DNA of 64,000 nucleotides, from positions 2,721,501-2,785,500 of the forward strand of contig NZ_CP083952.1 in NCBI RefSeq assembly GCF_006442545.2, given 5' to 3'. The DNA comes from Mesorhizobium sp. B2-1-8. GTDB taxonomy: Bacteria; Pseudomonadota; Alphaproteobacteria; Rhizobiales; Rhizobiaceae. Positions 32,416 to 41,166 of this stretch are shown one piece after another. How positions within the stretch are numbered: position 1 is the stretch's first letter; each line of letters begins with the position of its first letter. Below the pieces are notes generated by a model. The model worked only from the letters and a program-made list of their open reading frames with translations, ran no database searches and was not told the DNA's origin. The position numbers were made by a program, and so were the translations under genes.

Positions 32416-33636
32416 GTGTCAGGCCAGGCAGTTCAAATCACCGCGATGACCGACTTGCCCGGCGGGCAGGTCCCGCATCCCGCCGCCATCGCGGCGAACG
32501 ACGCCTATACGGCGAAACTGCACACCAGCCTGGAGGCGGTCAGGCCGCTCTGGCTGCGCCTCCAGGCGGAGGGCGTGTGCACCGGTCACCAGAATTTCGC
32601 CTGGGCGGAAGGGATCGTCGGGCGGCTGCTGCCGGAAAGCGCGGAACTCCTCATCGTGGAGGTGGCCGACGCCGCGACCGGCGAACCCAGAATGCTGGTG
32701 CCGCTGATGCGGCGCAGGGCCTTCCACCATTGGGTGGTCGAATGGTTGAGTTGTGGCGTCTGCGACTATGCGGCGCCGCTGCTGGCCGATGCCAGCCCGT
32801 GGTCACGCCAATCCGCGCAGGCTGCGTGGACGGCGGTGCGCTCGGCGCTGCCGCCGTCGGACCGCGTCCACATCGTGGGAATTCCGCGACAGATCCACGG
32901 CGTGGCCAATCCGCTGGCCTTGCTCCCGGCGACACGCGATTCCATCCAGACCGCGTTCGGCCTCGCCATCGACGGCGACCCGGAAACAGTCCTCAAGCGT
33001 CTTTGCAGGCCGTCCTTCGTCAAGGAGTTCGGCAAGGACTGGCGTCGCCTCGAACGGCTTGGCGGTGTGGAGCTGGTCGAAGCCGCCGCGCCGTCCGAGG
33101 TTGAGCGTATCTTCGGCGAACTGGTGCGAATGCGGCTCGACCGCTTTCGCGAGCTTGGCCGCTTCGACCTGCTGACGCAGGAGAAGATCGTGGATTTCTA
33201 CCGGAACGCGGCTGTTCAGGGCCTGTTGGACGGTTCGGTGCGGCTTTTCGGGCTGCTCGTCGGCGAGGCCCTGATCGCGGTTCAATATCTGCTGGTTCAT
33301 CAAGGGACTGTTCATGCTCTCCTGATAGCGATGGACCAGGGCGTCGTGCCCAATGTGTCACCCGGGCTTGCAATCATGGGCAGGTTGATCGGCTGGGCGC
33401 GCGAACAGGGTTTTGGGTATTTCGACCTGTCGGTCGGCAACCAGAGCTACAAGGAACATATGGGCGCCAAGGGTTCGGTATTGGTCGAACTCTGTCATGG
33501 GTTCACGATGCGGGGCAGTGTGGCCAATGCCGTCATCGAGTTCCGCAGGCGGGCCGAGGCTTTCGTGCGATCCAACCCAAGGCTGCTCAAAGCGGTCCAG
33601 GGAACGATGCGGGGTTTGCGGCGCTTGCGTGGATGA
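32416..33636 (+). CDS. CelD/BcsL-type GNAT acetyltransferase, copy 1
   Basis: A 406-residue cytosolic GNAT of the CelD/BcsL group, found in cellulose and other polysaccharide loci where it is thought to acylate a sugar precursor. Tokens: GHQNFAWAEGIVGRLL, IVEVADAATGEPRMLVPLMR, EWLSCGVCDYAAPLLADASPW, RDSIQTAFGLAIDGDPETVL, RFDLLTQEKIVDFYR and YFDLSVGNQSYKEHMGA in the C-terminal GNAT lobe. The start is GTG at 32416 (GGAGAGGG upstream); the second copy starts with the same GTG context, which supports it. It is followed by a paralogous copy 34 bp after the stop. Confidence 0.85.
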   Translation: MSGQAVQITAMTDLPGGQVPHPAAIAANDAYTAKLHTSLEAVRPLWLRLQAEGVCTGHQNFAWAEGIVGRLLPESAELLIVEVADAATGEPRMLVPLMRRRAFHHWVVEWLSCGVCDYAAPLLADASPWSRQSAQAAWTAVRSALPPSDRVHIVGIPRQIHGVANPLALLPATRDSIQTAFGLAIDGDPETVLKRLCRPSFVKEFGKDWRRLERLGGVELVEAAAPSEVERIFGELVRMRLDRFRELGRFDLLTQEKIVDFYRNAAVQGLLDGSVRLFGLLVGEALIAVQYLLVHQGTVHALLIAMDQGVVPNVSPGLAIMGRLIGWAREQGFGYFDLSVGNQSYKEHMGAKGSVLVELCHGFTMRGSVANAVIEFRRRAEAFVRSNPRLLKAVQGTMRGLRRLRG

Positions 33637-33670
33637 CGCCGAGGCGGGCCAGAACGAATGGGAGAAGCAT

Positions 33671-34894
33671 GTGGCAAGCCAGGCAGTGCAGTTGGTCGCG
33701 GCGGCGGATGCGCCGACTCAATCAAGTTCCCCGATCAGATCCGGCATTGTCGCCACCGCGCGCTATACCGCGCGGCTGCACACCAGCTTCGACACCGTAA
33801 GGCAGCTCTGGCTGCGCCTTGAGGAGACCGGCCTGTGCACCGGCCACCAGGGCCTTGCCTGGGTGGAAGGGATTGCCAGGCGGCTGATGCCCAAAAGCGC
33901 CGATCTGCTCGTCGTCGAAGTCAGCGACGCCGCCACGGGTGCGCCTGTCATGCTGCTGCCGCTGATGCGGCGCCGGGCGCTCGGCCACTATGTGATCGAA
34001 TGGCTGAGCTGCGGCGTGTGCGATTATTCGGCGCCGCTGCTGGCCGATGCCAGGCCTTGGACCCGGCAGAGCGCGGACGCCGCCTGGGCGGCGGTCCGCT
34101 CCGCGCTGCCGCCGGCCGACCGCATCCATATTGCGGGGATTCCGCAGGAAATCCACGGCGTGACCAATCCGCTGGCGCTGCTTTCGACGGCGCGCGACTC
34201 CATCCAGATCGCCTCGGGCCTTGTCATGGATGGCGAGCCGGAGACGCTGATCAAACGTATCTGCAAATCGTCCTTCACCAAGAATTTCAACAGGCACTGC
34301 CGCCGCTTCGAACAGCTCGGCGGCCTCGCACTGGTCGAAGCCGAGACGCCCGATATGATCGAGGAGCAGTTCGGCACGCTGCTGGACCTCAGGCTCAACC
34401 GTTTTCGCGAACTCGGGCGCTTCGACCTCCTGACGCAGGCGCCGATCGTCGAGTTCTACCGCGACGCCGCCCTGCAAGGGCTGTCCGACGGCTCCGTGCG
34501 GCTGTTCGGGCTGCGCGTCGGTCAAGCCTATCTCGCTGTCATGTATGTGCTGGTCATGAAGGGCACCTTGCACGCCCTGTTGCTCGGGATCGACCAGGAT
34601 GCAGTGGCCAACGTCGCGCCGGGCCTGACGATGATCGGCAAGCTGATGCTGTGGGGACGGGCGCAAGGGCTCGGCTATTTCGATCTCTCAGTCGGGGGAC
34701 AGGGATACAAACAGCATATCGGCGCCTCGAACTCGGTGCTGGCCGAATTGTGCGAGGCGATGACGCTGAAGGGCAGGGCCTCGACCGCCTATATCAGGCT
34801 GCGCTGCAAAACCGAGCTGTTCGTGCGCTCCAAGCCGCGGCTCTACAAGGCCGTGCAGGGCGTGATGCGCCGTTTGCGGCGGTTGAAGAACTGA
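33671..34894 (+). CDS. CelD/BcsL-type GNAT acetyltransferase, copy 2
   Basis: A 407-residue paralogue of the preceding protein, aligned end to end and alike at most motif positions (EWLSCGVCDYSAPLLADARPW, RDSIQIASGLVMDGEPETL, FRELGRFDLLTQAPIVEFYR, YFDLSVGGQGYKQH). Both begin with GTG at a matching site (V-x-x-QAVQ). The copies differ more in the middle (220-250), so they may use different donors or acceptors. GGGAGAAG lies 6 nt upstream. Last plus-strand gene of the polysaccharide locus. Confidence 0.85.
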   Translation: MASQAVQLVAAADAPTQSSSPIRSGIVATARYTARLHTSFDTVRQLWLRLEETGLCTGHQGLAWVEGIARRLMPKSADLLVVEVSDAATGAPVMLLPLMRRRALGHYVIEWLSCGVCDYSAPLLADARPWTRQSADAAWAAVRSALPPADRIHIAGIPQEIHGVTNPLALLSTARDSIQIASGLVMDGEPETLIKRICKSSFTKNFNRHCRRFEQLGGLALVEAETPDMIEEQFGTLLDLRLNRFRELGRFDLLTQAPIVEFYRDAALQGLSDGSVRLFGLRVGQAYLAVMYVLVMKGTLHALLLGIDQDAVANVAPGLTMIGKLMLWGRAQGLGYFDLSVGGQGYKQHIGASNSVLAELCEAMTLKGRASTAYIRLRCKTELFVRSKPRLYKAVQGVMRRLRRLKN

Positions 34895-35006
34895 AGCGGC
34901 GCGACCGCGAAATTGACACTTGCGCCGCTCTCCGCCATCCTTGCGGCCAGTCGCCGGGCCGCCAAGAGCGGCCGAGTTCCGTGTCGGGCGACCGAGGGCG
35001 AAGCGC

Positions 35007-35231
35007 ATGTCCACTGCCGTGAACAGCCAGAACTCCAAGCGCGCAGCGGTGCGCAAAGCGCTCGACCGCCACAAAGTCTACATCACCGCGCAGCGTTTCT
35101 CCGGCGGCACCTACAGCGCGCGCGTGCTGGTCGACGGCGAAGCCTACTGGGTCGACGAATTCCGCTTGAGCCAGTTGCAGCAGGGGCTGTCGCCGGCCGA
35201 GCTGGAGCTGATACCGGCGATTGACGATTGA
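35007..35231 (+). CDS. Small hypothetical protein between the polysaccharide and NHEJ loci
   Basis: A 74-residue soluble protein (KALDRHKVYITAQRFSGGTY, then SARVLVDGEAYWVDEFRLSQ). No signal peptide or membrane segment. The ATG at 35007 is taken because sequence before it is Arg/Pro-rich and non-conserved in character. GAGGGCG precedes it. A RIME element follows 45 bp after the stop. Family not recognised. Confidence 0.55.
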   Translation: MSTAVNSQNSKRAAVRKALDRHKVYITAQRFSGGTYSARVLVDGEAYWVDEFRLSQLQQGLSPAELELIPAIDD

Positions 35232-35275
35232 GACCACGTGAAAAATCGCGAGTGGTGCCAACGTAGCGCCCTACG

Positions 35276-35435
35276 GCGCCCCCCTCTGTCCTGCCGGACA
35301 TCTCCCCCTCTAGTGGGGAGATTGGCCGTCACGACGGGCTTCGCCAATTTCCGAACTGGCAAGGGACGAGCCGGCGGCGAAACCGCCGATCTCCCCCCTA
35401 GAGGGGGAGATGTCCGGCAGGACAGAGGGGGGCGC
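35276..35435. repeat. 160-bp inverted-repeat element with 38-bp perfect arms (RIME-like)
   Basis: Positions 35276-35313 and 35398-35435 are exact 38-bp inverted complements ending GCGCCCCCCTCTGTCC on the outside. The core contains a hairpin CGTCACGACGG. A related copy lies at 40325-40482, and both are followed by GAAGGAAC. It is placed directly upstream of ligD. Confidence 0.85.
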
Positions 35436-35481
35436 GAAGGAACGAGGCGGTTGTTGATTTCCGCCAGGCTCGGCTTTTGAC

Positions 35482-37980
35482 ATGCCGCCCGCCAAACTCC
35501 AGACCTATCGCGCCAAGCGCGAATTCTCGAAGACGCCGGAGCCGGCTGGCGGGTCGATGGCCGGAGGCGGCAACCGCTTCGTCATTCACAAGCATCACGC
35601 CACCGCCGACCACTACGATCTGCGCCTGCAGGTTGGCGATGTCTTGAAAAGCTGGGCGGTGCCGCGCGGACCTTCGCTCAATCCCGCCGACAAAAGGCTG
35701 GCGGTGGAGACCGAGGACCATCCGCTCGAATATATCGATTTCGAGGGCGTCATCCCCGAAGGCGAATATGGCGGCGGGCCAATGATCGTGTGGGACACCG
35801 GCACCTGGGCGCCGATGGACGATATCGACAAAAGCCTGCGCACCGGCGCCTTCAAGTTCCGGCTGGCCGGCGAAAAGCTGAATGGCGGCTGGATGTTGAC
35901 CCGGCTGAAGCCCAAGCCCGGCGAGGACGAGAACAAGAAGAACTGGCTGCTGTTCAAGGAGCGCGACCTCGCCGCCGATACGGCGTTGAACATCCTCGAA
36001 GCACGACCGGAAAGCGTGAAATCCGGCCTGCGCATCGAGGAGCTGCTGGCGCCGCCCAAACCGGCCGCGAAGTCCGCGCCAAAGCCTGGGTCGCTGAAGC
36101 CGGGCGAGCTGCCCGGCGCGGCCAAGGCGCCAGCGCTGAGCCGTGTCGAGCCGCAACTGGCAACCCAGGTGCCGAAGCCGCCGGGGGGCGAAAGCCTTGC
36201 CGAGAATACGAACGAGCTCTGGCTGCATGAGATCAAATTCGACGGCTACCGCACCATGGCGCATATCTCCAACGGGGAGGTGCGGCTGATCACGCGTGGC
36301 GGCATCGACTGGACGAAGCGCTACGGCGACCTGGCCAGCGCGTTCGCCAAGCTGCCGTGCCGCGAGGCGATCATCGACGGCGAGATCGTCGTGCTCGACA
36401 CCAAGGGCATTTCCCGTTTTGCGCTGCTGCAGGACGCGCTGGCGGTGGGCGCCGGCAGCAAGCTGCATTTCTATGCCTTCGATCTCCTGCATCTCGACGG
36501 CTGGGACCTGATGAAGGTGCCGCTCATCCGGCGCAAGGCGCTGCTGGCCGAACTGCTTGGCGGGCTTGGCGCCAACTCCGCCATCCAGTTCTCCGACCAT
36601 GTCGAGGGTTCGGGGCAGGGGCTTTACGACAAGGTGACGGAACTCGGCCTGGAGGGCGTGGTCTCCAAGCGCGCCACCGCGATCTATCAGAGCGGCCGCA
36701 CCAAGAGCTGGACCAAGACCAAGGCGCTCGAAAAGGACGATTTCGTCATCGCCGGCTACACCACTTCGGCCGCGGCCGAGGGGTTGGCCGCGCTCGGCAT
36801 GGCCGAATGGGTGGACGGCGAACTGCACTATCGCGGCAAGGTCGGCACCGGCTTCGATGCCGGGACCGCGGCCGACCTGCTGGCGCGGCTGGAGCCGCTC
36901 ACGTCAGGCGCGACGCCGCCGGAAGGCGTGTCGCGCGAAATCATGCGCGAGATGCACTGGGTCAAGCCGCTGTTTTCGGCGCGCATCCATTTCGCCAACC
37001 GAACCGCGGACAATGCACTGCGCCACGGCGTGTTTCGGGGTCTGCGTGACGTCGGCCTGTCGACGCCGGTTTCGGCAAAACGCAAGCGGCTGATCGCCGA
37101 AGCCGACCTTGCCACGATCTGGGTGACAAACCCGACGCGGCGGCTGTTCGGCAAGACCGGGCCGACCAAGCTCGACATCGCCGTCTATTACGCGCTGGTC
37201 GGCGACTTCATGCTGCCGCACATCCTTGGCCGCCCGGTGTCGCTGGTGCGCTGCCCGACCGGCCTGCCCAAGGACTGCTTCTTCCAGCGCCATGCCTTCA
37301 CCGGCATGCCGCCTTCCGTGGTGACGTTCCAGGCGACCAACTCCGAGGGCGAGACCAAGTCCTATCTCTCGGTCGAGGGCGCGAAAGGCTATCTGGCGCT
37401 GGCGCAGTTCGGCGTCGTCGAATTCCACACCTGGGGCACGCATCGCACGAGCCTCGACAAGCCCGACCAGATCGTCTTCGACCTCGACCCGGGCGAGGGG
37501 ATTTCGTGGCGCGAGGTGGTGGAGGCCGCCGTCCACATCAAGGGCGAGTTGGAGGGGCTCGGGCTGGTGCCGTTCGCAAAAACCTCCGGCGGCAGCGGCA
37601 TCCACATCACCGTTCCGGTGACGGGCAAGCAGAACTGGAAGAAGCTGCACCAGGCGACCAGCACCATGTCAACGCATCTGGCGGCCACCGCGCCCGACAC
37701 CTTCACCACCACCATGGGCAAGGAAAACCGCAAGCGGCGCATCTTCATCGACTATCACCGCAACGCGCGCGGCCACACCTCCGCCGCCCCCTATTCGCTG
37801 CGCGCCCGCACCAATCTGCCGGCCTCGACACCGGTGAGCTGGAGCGATCTGGAGGCGATCGATGCACCGCAGGATTTGAATTATGCATCGCTGCCGGGGC
37901 TTTTGGAGACGTCCGGCGATCCGTGGGCTGACATCGACGAGTTCGCGCGGGATTTGCCGACCTCTCCTTCGTCATCATAG
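35482..37980 (+). CDS. ligD: ATP-dependent DNA ligase D (multifunctional NHEJ ligase)
   Basis: An 832-residue three-domain NHEJ enzyme. Phosphoesterase domain (about 30-190): HKHHATADHYDLRLQV, VPRGPSLNP, EGVIPEGEYGGGPMIVWD. ATP-dependent ligase (about 215-520): HEIKFDGYR with catalytic Lys252, EGVVSKRA, SWTKTKALEKDDFVIAGY. Polymerase/primase (about 560-820): YYALVGDFMLPHILGRPVSL, FFQRHAFTGMP, FDLDPGEGISW (metal-binding Asp pair), FAKTSGGSGIHITVP. The order PE-Lig-Pol is the proteobacterial form. It joins double-strand breaks after end processing and works with Ku, encoded 269 bp downstream. The residues needed in each domain are visible. Confidence 0.97.
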   Translation: MPPAKLQTYRAKREFSKTPEPAGGSMAGGGNRFVIHKHHATADHYDLRLQVGDVLKSWAVPRGPSLNPADKRLAVETEDHPLEYIDFEGVIPEGEYGGGPMIVWDTGTWAPMDDIDKSLRTGAFKFRLAGEKLNGGWMLTRLKPKPGEDENKKNWLLFKERDLAADTALNILEARPESVKSGLRIEELLAPPKPAAKSAPKPGSLKPGELPGAAKAPALSRVEPQLATQVPKPPGGESLAENTNELWLHEIKFDGYRTMAHISNGEVRLITRGGIDWTKRYGDLASAFAKLPCREAIIDGEIVVLDTKGISRFALLQDALAVGAGSKLHFYAFDLLHLDGWDLMKVPLIRRKALLAELLGGLGANSAIQFSDHVEGSGQGLYDKVTELGLEGVVSKRATAIYQSGRTKSWTKTKALEKDDFVIAGYTTSAAAEGLAALGMAEWVDGELHYRGKVGTGFDAGTAADLLARLEPLTSGATPPEGVSREIMREMHWVKPLFSARIHFANRTADNALRHGVFRGLRDVGLSTPVSAKRKRLIAEADLATIWVTNPTRRLFGKTGPTKLDIAVYYALVGDFMLPHILGRPVSLVRCPTGLPKDCFFQRHAFTGMPPSVVTFQATNSEGETKSYLSVEGAKGYLALAQFGVVEFHTWGTHRTSLDKPDQIVFDLDPGEGISWREVVEAAVHIKGELEGLGLVPFAKTSGGSGIHITVPVTGKQNWKKLHQATSTMSTHLAATAPDTFTTTMGKENRKRRIFIDYHRNARGHTSAAPYSLRARTNLPASTPVSWSDLEAIDAPQDLNYASLPGLLETSGDPWADIDEFARDLPTSPSSS

Positions 37981-38249
37981 GGTCTTCGCCGCTTCGCTTC
38001 GCTCCTTGCTTCGCCCTACGATGACGAAGCCATGGCCGCCCAGGCTAACGGCCAGCGCCACACCGACTCCATCGACGCTTCCGACAATTTGAATTATTCT
38101 CCGCCCGTGCCCCGAAAACCGGCGGGAAGATTTCGTCAGGGATTTGCCGGTATTGTGCGGGGTCGGTGTAGGATTTGCGCAGCCTTGTTCGTCCTTCGGA
38201 CGAAGCGCTGCGAATTAACTGTCAGCGCATGGCCGCGTAGGAGTTCATC

Positions 38250-39155
38250 ATGGCGCCCAGGGCAAGTTGGAAAGGTTACCTCAAGCTTAGTCTGGTCAGC
38301 TGTCCGGTGCGGCTATACCCCGCCACCAGCGCCAGCGAACGCATCTCGTTCAACCAGCTGCACAAGAAGACCCACAACCGCATCAACATGAAGCCGGTCG
38401 ACCCTGAACTGGGGCTCGTCGAACGCGCGGACCTGGTCAAGGGCTACGAGTACGAGGACAAGCAGTATATCATCATCGATGATGCCGACCTCGACGCGGT
38501 GCGTATCGAATCCAACCACACGATGAACATCGAGGCCTTCGTCGACGAGGACGAGGTCGACGTCATCTACCAGGACGCGCCCTATTACATGGCGCCGGAC
38601 GGGGCGATGGCGGAGGAAACCTTCGCGGTGCTTCGCGAGGCCATGCGCAAGTCCGGCAAGCTCGCCATCGCCCGGCTGGTGCTGTCCAGCCGCGAGCGCG
38701 TGGTGACGATCGGCGCGCGCGAGAACGGCATGTTCGTGTGTACGTTGAGAAATCCGAACGAAGTGCGCGGCACGGCTGAATATTTCGGAAACATTCCGGC
38801 CGGCAAGCCTGACCCGGAAATGCTGCAGCTAGCCGAAGCGCTGATCAAGCAGAAGGAAACCACCTTCGATCCGAAGAATTACGAGGACCGCTACGAGATC
38901 GCGCTGATGTCGATGATCCGCGAGAAGCTGAAGGGCCACAAGCCGATCATCGCGGCGGCGCCGGAGCGCGGCAATGTCATCAACCTGATGGACGCGCTGA
39001 AGGCCAGCCTGTCGCAGTCGAAGCCGCCGGCCAAGTCGAAGAGCAAGGCCGACGAGGTCGCCAAGCCCGCCGCCAAGAAGGCGGCAGCGGGCGGTGCGCC
39101 TGAAAATCCGCTCAAGGCCAACCTGCTCAAGGCGGTCGGCAAGAGCAAGAAATGA
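38250..39155 (+). CDS. ku: Ku DNA end-binding protein
   Basis: A 301-residue bacterial Ku, the homodimer that binds DNA double-strand ends and recruits LigD. The core Ku beta-barrel starts SWKGYLKLSLVSCPVRLYPA, then ISFNQLHKKTHNRINMKPVD and ISSRERV-like VLSSRERVVTIGARENGM; PNEVRGTAEYFGN and DPKNYEDRYEIALMSMIREK lie in the conserved bridge. The C-terminal tail is Lys/Ala-rich (KSKSKADEVAKPAAKKAA), the basic extension typical of bacterial Ku that promotes threading on DNA. The stop overlaps the start of the next gene (ATGA). Between ligD and ku is a 269-bp gap containing a CGTCC-TTC-GGACG hairpin near 38190. Confidence 0.97.
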   Translation: MAPRASWKGYLKLSLVSCPVRLYPATSASERISFNQLHKKTHNRINMKPVDPELGLVERADLVKGYEYEDKQYIIIDDADLDAVRIESNHTMNIEAFVDEDEVDVIYQDAPYYMAPDGAMAEETFAVLREAMRKSGKLAIARLVLSSRERVVTIGARENGMFVCTLRNPNEVRGTAEYFGNIPAGKPDPEMLQLAEALIKQKETTFDPKNYEDRYEIALMSMIREKLKGHKPIIAAAPERGNVINLMDALKASLSQSKPPAKSKSKADEVAKPAAKKAAAGGAPENPLKANLLKAVGKSKK

Positions 39156-40300
39156 CGGCACCGGCCGTTCCGGGTTCCGTCTTTGGTACGATCGGCGCGC
39201 TGGCAGCGTTTCCGCTCAGGCTCGCCGCGCGCGAGGTGGAGCGTCAGCACGGCCAACTCAGGCGCGGCGTCACCAGGCGTACCACGCATGTCGTGTTCGG
39301 ACGGACGCTGCTGGCCAAGGCTGGGCTGGCCAAGGCTGGGCTGGCCAAGACTGGGCTGACCAAGGCGGGCGACGGCGAGATCGAACGCCGTCTCGGCGCC
39401 GAGCGCGCGGCCGGGCGTATTGTTTTGAGCGAGAGCGGTTTCCTGCGGCTACTCGGTCTGATGAAGGCGCCCGAGGCGTCTTCGCTGTCGCGCCAATCGC
39501 TGATCGACCAGTCCAGGCTGTCCGGCCCCGATCTCGACCTGTTGTCGCTCTTCGATGCGTTCGAGCATGACGCGGAGCCCTATTCCTTCCGCGACCTGAT
39601 CCTGGCGCGCAAATATGCCGGGTTGATCGCCGGCGGCGCCACATGGGGCGCGATCGCGCGCTCTGTCCATCGCTCCGGCCCCGTCGCTTCGCTCACCGCC
39701 AAGTCGCTCAATGTCGGCTCGCAGCATGGCCGGCCCGACGCGATCTACCTCGAAGGCGGCCAGAGCGAACTCGACGGGCAGTTGCTGTTCGATCTGGGCG
39801 CAGCGGCACAAGGCGACGATACGCTGGAAGACTTTTTCGCCGAGGCGGAAGCCGCCGAGGAGGGTGGCGATCATGACGGTGCCGCCGCACTCTACCAGCG
39901 CTGCCTCGCCATCGATCCCACCGACGCCATCGCCGCCTTCAACCGCGCCAACTGTTTGCGCGGGTCCGGGCGCGTGGCTGAAGCCGCGCACGATTATGCC
40001 CGGGCGATCAAACTCGACCCGGCCTTCGTCGAAGCCTGGTTCAACCTCGCCGGGCTGATGAGCGAACAAGGTCGCGACGCCTCGGCGCGACGGCATTTGC
40101 AGAAGGCGATCGGGCTCGACAAAACTTACGCCGATCCTGTCTTCAACCTGGCGCGGCTTGAATTCGATGCCGGCAATTTGCTCGAAGCGCGGCGGCTGTG
40201 GGTGCGGTATCTGGAGCTCGACGCGGTGTCGGAATGGGCTGGGGTGGCGGCCAGGGGCGTCCAGTTCGTGGATATGCAATTGGCGAAGTCGGCGGGGTGA
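39152..40300 (+). CDS. BRCT-like/MerR-like/TPR protein coupled to ku
   Basis: A 382-residue protein translated in overlap with ku. Residues 10-105 resemble a BRCT domain (RGVTRRTTHVVFGRTLL; IVLSESGFLRLLG). Residues 143-180 look like a MerR-type HTH (YSFRDLILARKYAGLIAGGA, WGAIARSV). Residues 228-355 contain about three to four tetratricopeptide repeats (ALYQRCLAIDPTDAIAAFNR; YARAIKLDPAFVEAWFNLAG). In the BRCT-like part a 5-residue unit (LAKAG) is repeated four times at 54-73. BRCT domains bind phosphoproteins or DNA-repair partners, so an accessory role in end joining is likely; domain assignments are from pattern only. Confidence 0.75.
   Translation: MTAPAVPGSVFGTIGALAAFPLRLAAREVERQHGQLRRGVTRRTTHVVFGRTLLAKAGLAKAGLAKTGLTKAGDGEIERRLGAERAAGRIVLSESGFLRLLGLMKAPEASSLSRQSLIDQSRLSGPDLDLLSLFDAFEHDAEPYSFRDLILARKYAGLIAGGATWGAIARSVHRSGPVASLTAKSLNVGSQHGRPDAIYLEGGQSELDGQLLFDLGAAAQGDDTLEDFFAEAEAAEEGGDHDGAAALYQRCLAIDPTDAIAAFNRANCLRGSGRVAEAAHDYARAIKLDPAFVEAWFNLAGLMSEQGRDASARRHLQKAIGLDKTYADPVFNLARLEFDAGNLLEARRLWVRYLELDAVSEWAGVAARGVQFVDMQLAKSAG
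39311..39370 (+). repeat. Four 15-bp in-frame tandem repeats
   Basis: Unit CTGGCCAAGGCTGGG; copies 1 and 2 identical, copy 3 with one change, copy 4 with three. It encodes LAKAG four times (the last units LAKTG and LTKAG). It could change length by slippage without a frameshift. Confidence 0.85.
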
Positions 40301-40324
40301 GGGTTGGTCATGCCCGTGCTTGAA

Positions 40325-40482
40325 CGCCCCCCTCTGGCCTGCCGGCCATCTCCCCCTCAAGGGGGGAGATCGGCTGTCGCGGGCGCTTTCGCCAATCATC
40401 AGCCGTGGAGAATTGGCGCAACGATCAAGCGGCCAATCTCCCCCCTAGAGGGGGAGATGCCCGGCAGGGCAGAGGGGGGCGC
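40325..40482. repeat. Second inverted-repeat element, related to the one at 35276
   Basis: Arms near 40325-40360 and 40445-40482 match the arms of the 35276 element with a few changes (CTGGCCTGCCGGCC against CTGCCCTGCCGGGC). The right flank GAAGGAAC is the same. It lies 24 bp after the TPR gene, so the two elements bracket the NHEJ cassette. Confidence 0.8.
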
Positions 40483-40515
40483 GAAGGAACTCGGCTTCCG
40501 TAAGATGGGCTTTCC

Positions 40516-41160
40516 ATGACCACCTTCCTCTTCGATGGCCACGACACCGCTCCCGCCACCATCCTGCTTGCGCATGGCGCGGGTGCCTCCATGGACTCCC
40601 CCTCGATGACCGCCGCCGCCAAGGCGCTCGCCGCCGTCGGGTTCCAGGTCGCGCGCTTCGAGTTCCATTACATGGCGGCGCGCCGCTACGGCCAGCGCAA
40701 GCCGCCGCCGCGCGCTGAGACGGTGAACCCGGAATACATCAAGGCGATCGCCGACCTCAGGGCGAAGGGTGTGACGGGCAAGCTCATCATCGGCGGCAAG
40801 TCGATGGGCGGGCGCGTCGCCTCGATGGTCGCCGACGAGATGTTTTCCAAGGGCGAGATATCGGGACTGGTCTGCCTCGGTTATCCCTTCCATCCGCCCG
40901 GCAAACCCGAGCAATTGCGGACAAAACATCTCGCCGGGCTGAAGACGCCGACGCTGATTTTTCAAGGCACGCGCGACGAGTTCGGCACGAAGGACGAGGT
41001 CGCGACCTACGGTCTTTCCGATGCGATCGAAGTGATCTGGCTCGAGGACGGCGACCATGATCTCAAGCCGCGCAAGAGCATTTCGGGTTTCTCGACCGCG
41101 GATCATCTGACGACGCTGGCGGAGACGGTGAAGGCGTGGGCGGGCAGGATCGCCCCCTGA
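40516..41160 (+). CDS. Alpha/beta hydrolase (KANL3/Tex30-like)
   Basis: A 214-residue hydrolase of unknown substrate. The nucleophile elbow is IGGKSMGGRVAS (Ser in GKSMGG, about residue 96); LLAHGAGASMDSP supplies the oxyanion/HG strand; the Asp and His appear in FQGTRDEFG and LEDGDHDLKP. Short length and motif layout match the KANL3/Tex30 domain group, often found near DNA-repair genes in Hyphomicrobiales. The next gene, exonuclease III, begins 6 bp after its stop. Confidence 0.82.
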   Translation: MTTFLFDGHDTAPATILLAHGAGASMDSPSMTAAAKALAAVGFQVARFEFHYMAARRYGQRKPPPRAETVNPEYIKAIADLRAKGVTGKLIIGGKSMGGRVASMVADEMFSKGEISGLVCLGYPFHPPGKPEQLRTKHLAGLKTPTLIFQGTRDEFGTKDEVATYGLSDAIEVIWLEDGDHDLKPRKSISGFSTADHLTTLAETVKAWAGRIAP

Positions 41161-41166
41161 TCCCCG

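Noticed and set aside
37981..38249. Possible duplicated end of ligD before ku
   Set aside because: A short LNY-like stretch is similar, but no frame continues and the similarity is too short to separate from chance.
39311..39370. Short tandem repeats as a CRISPR array
   Set aside because: The 15-bp units are contiguous with no spacers and lie in frame inside a gene.
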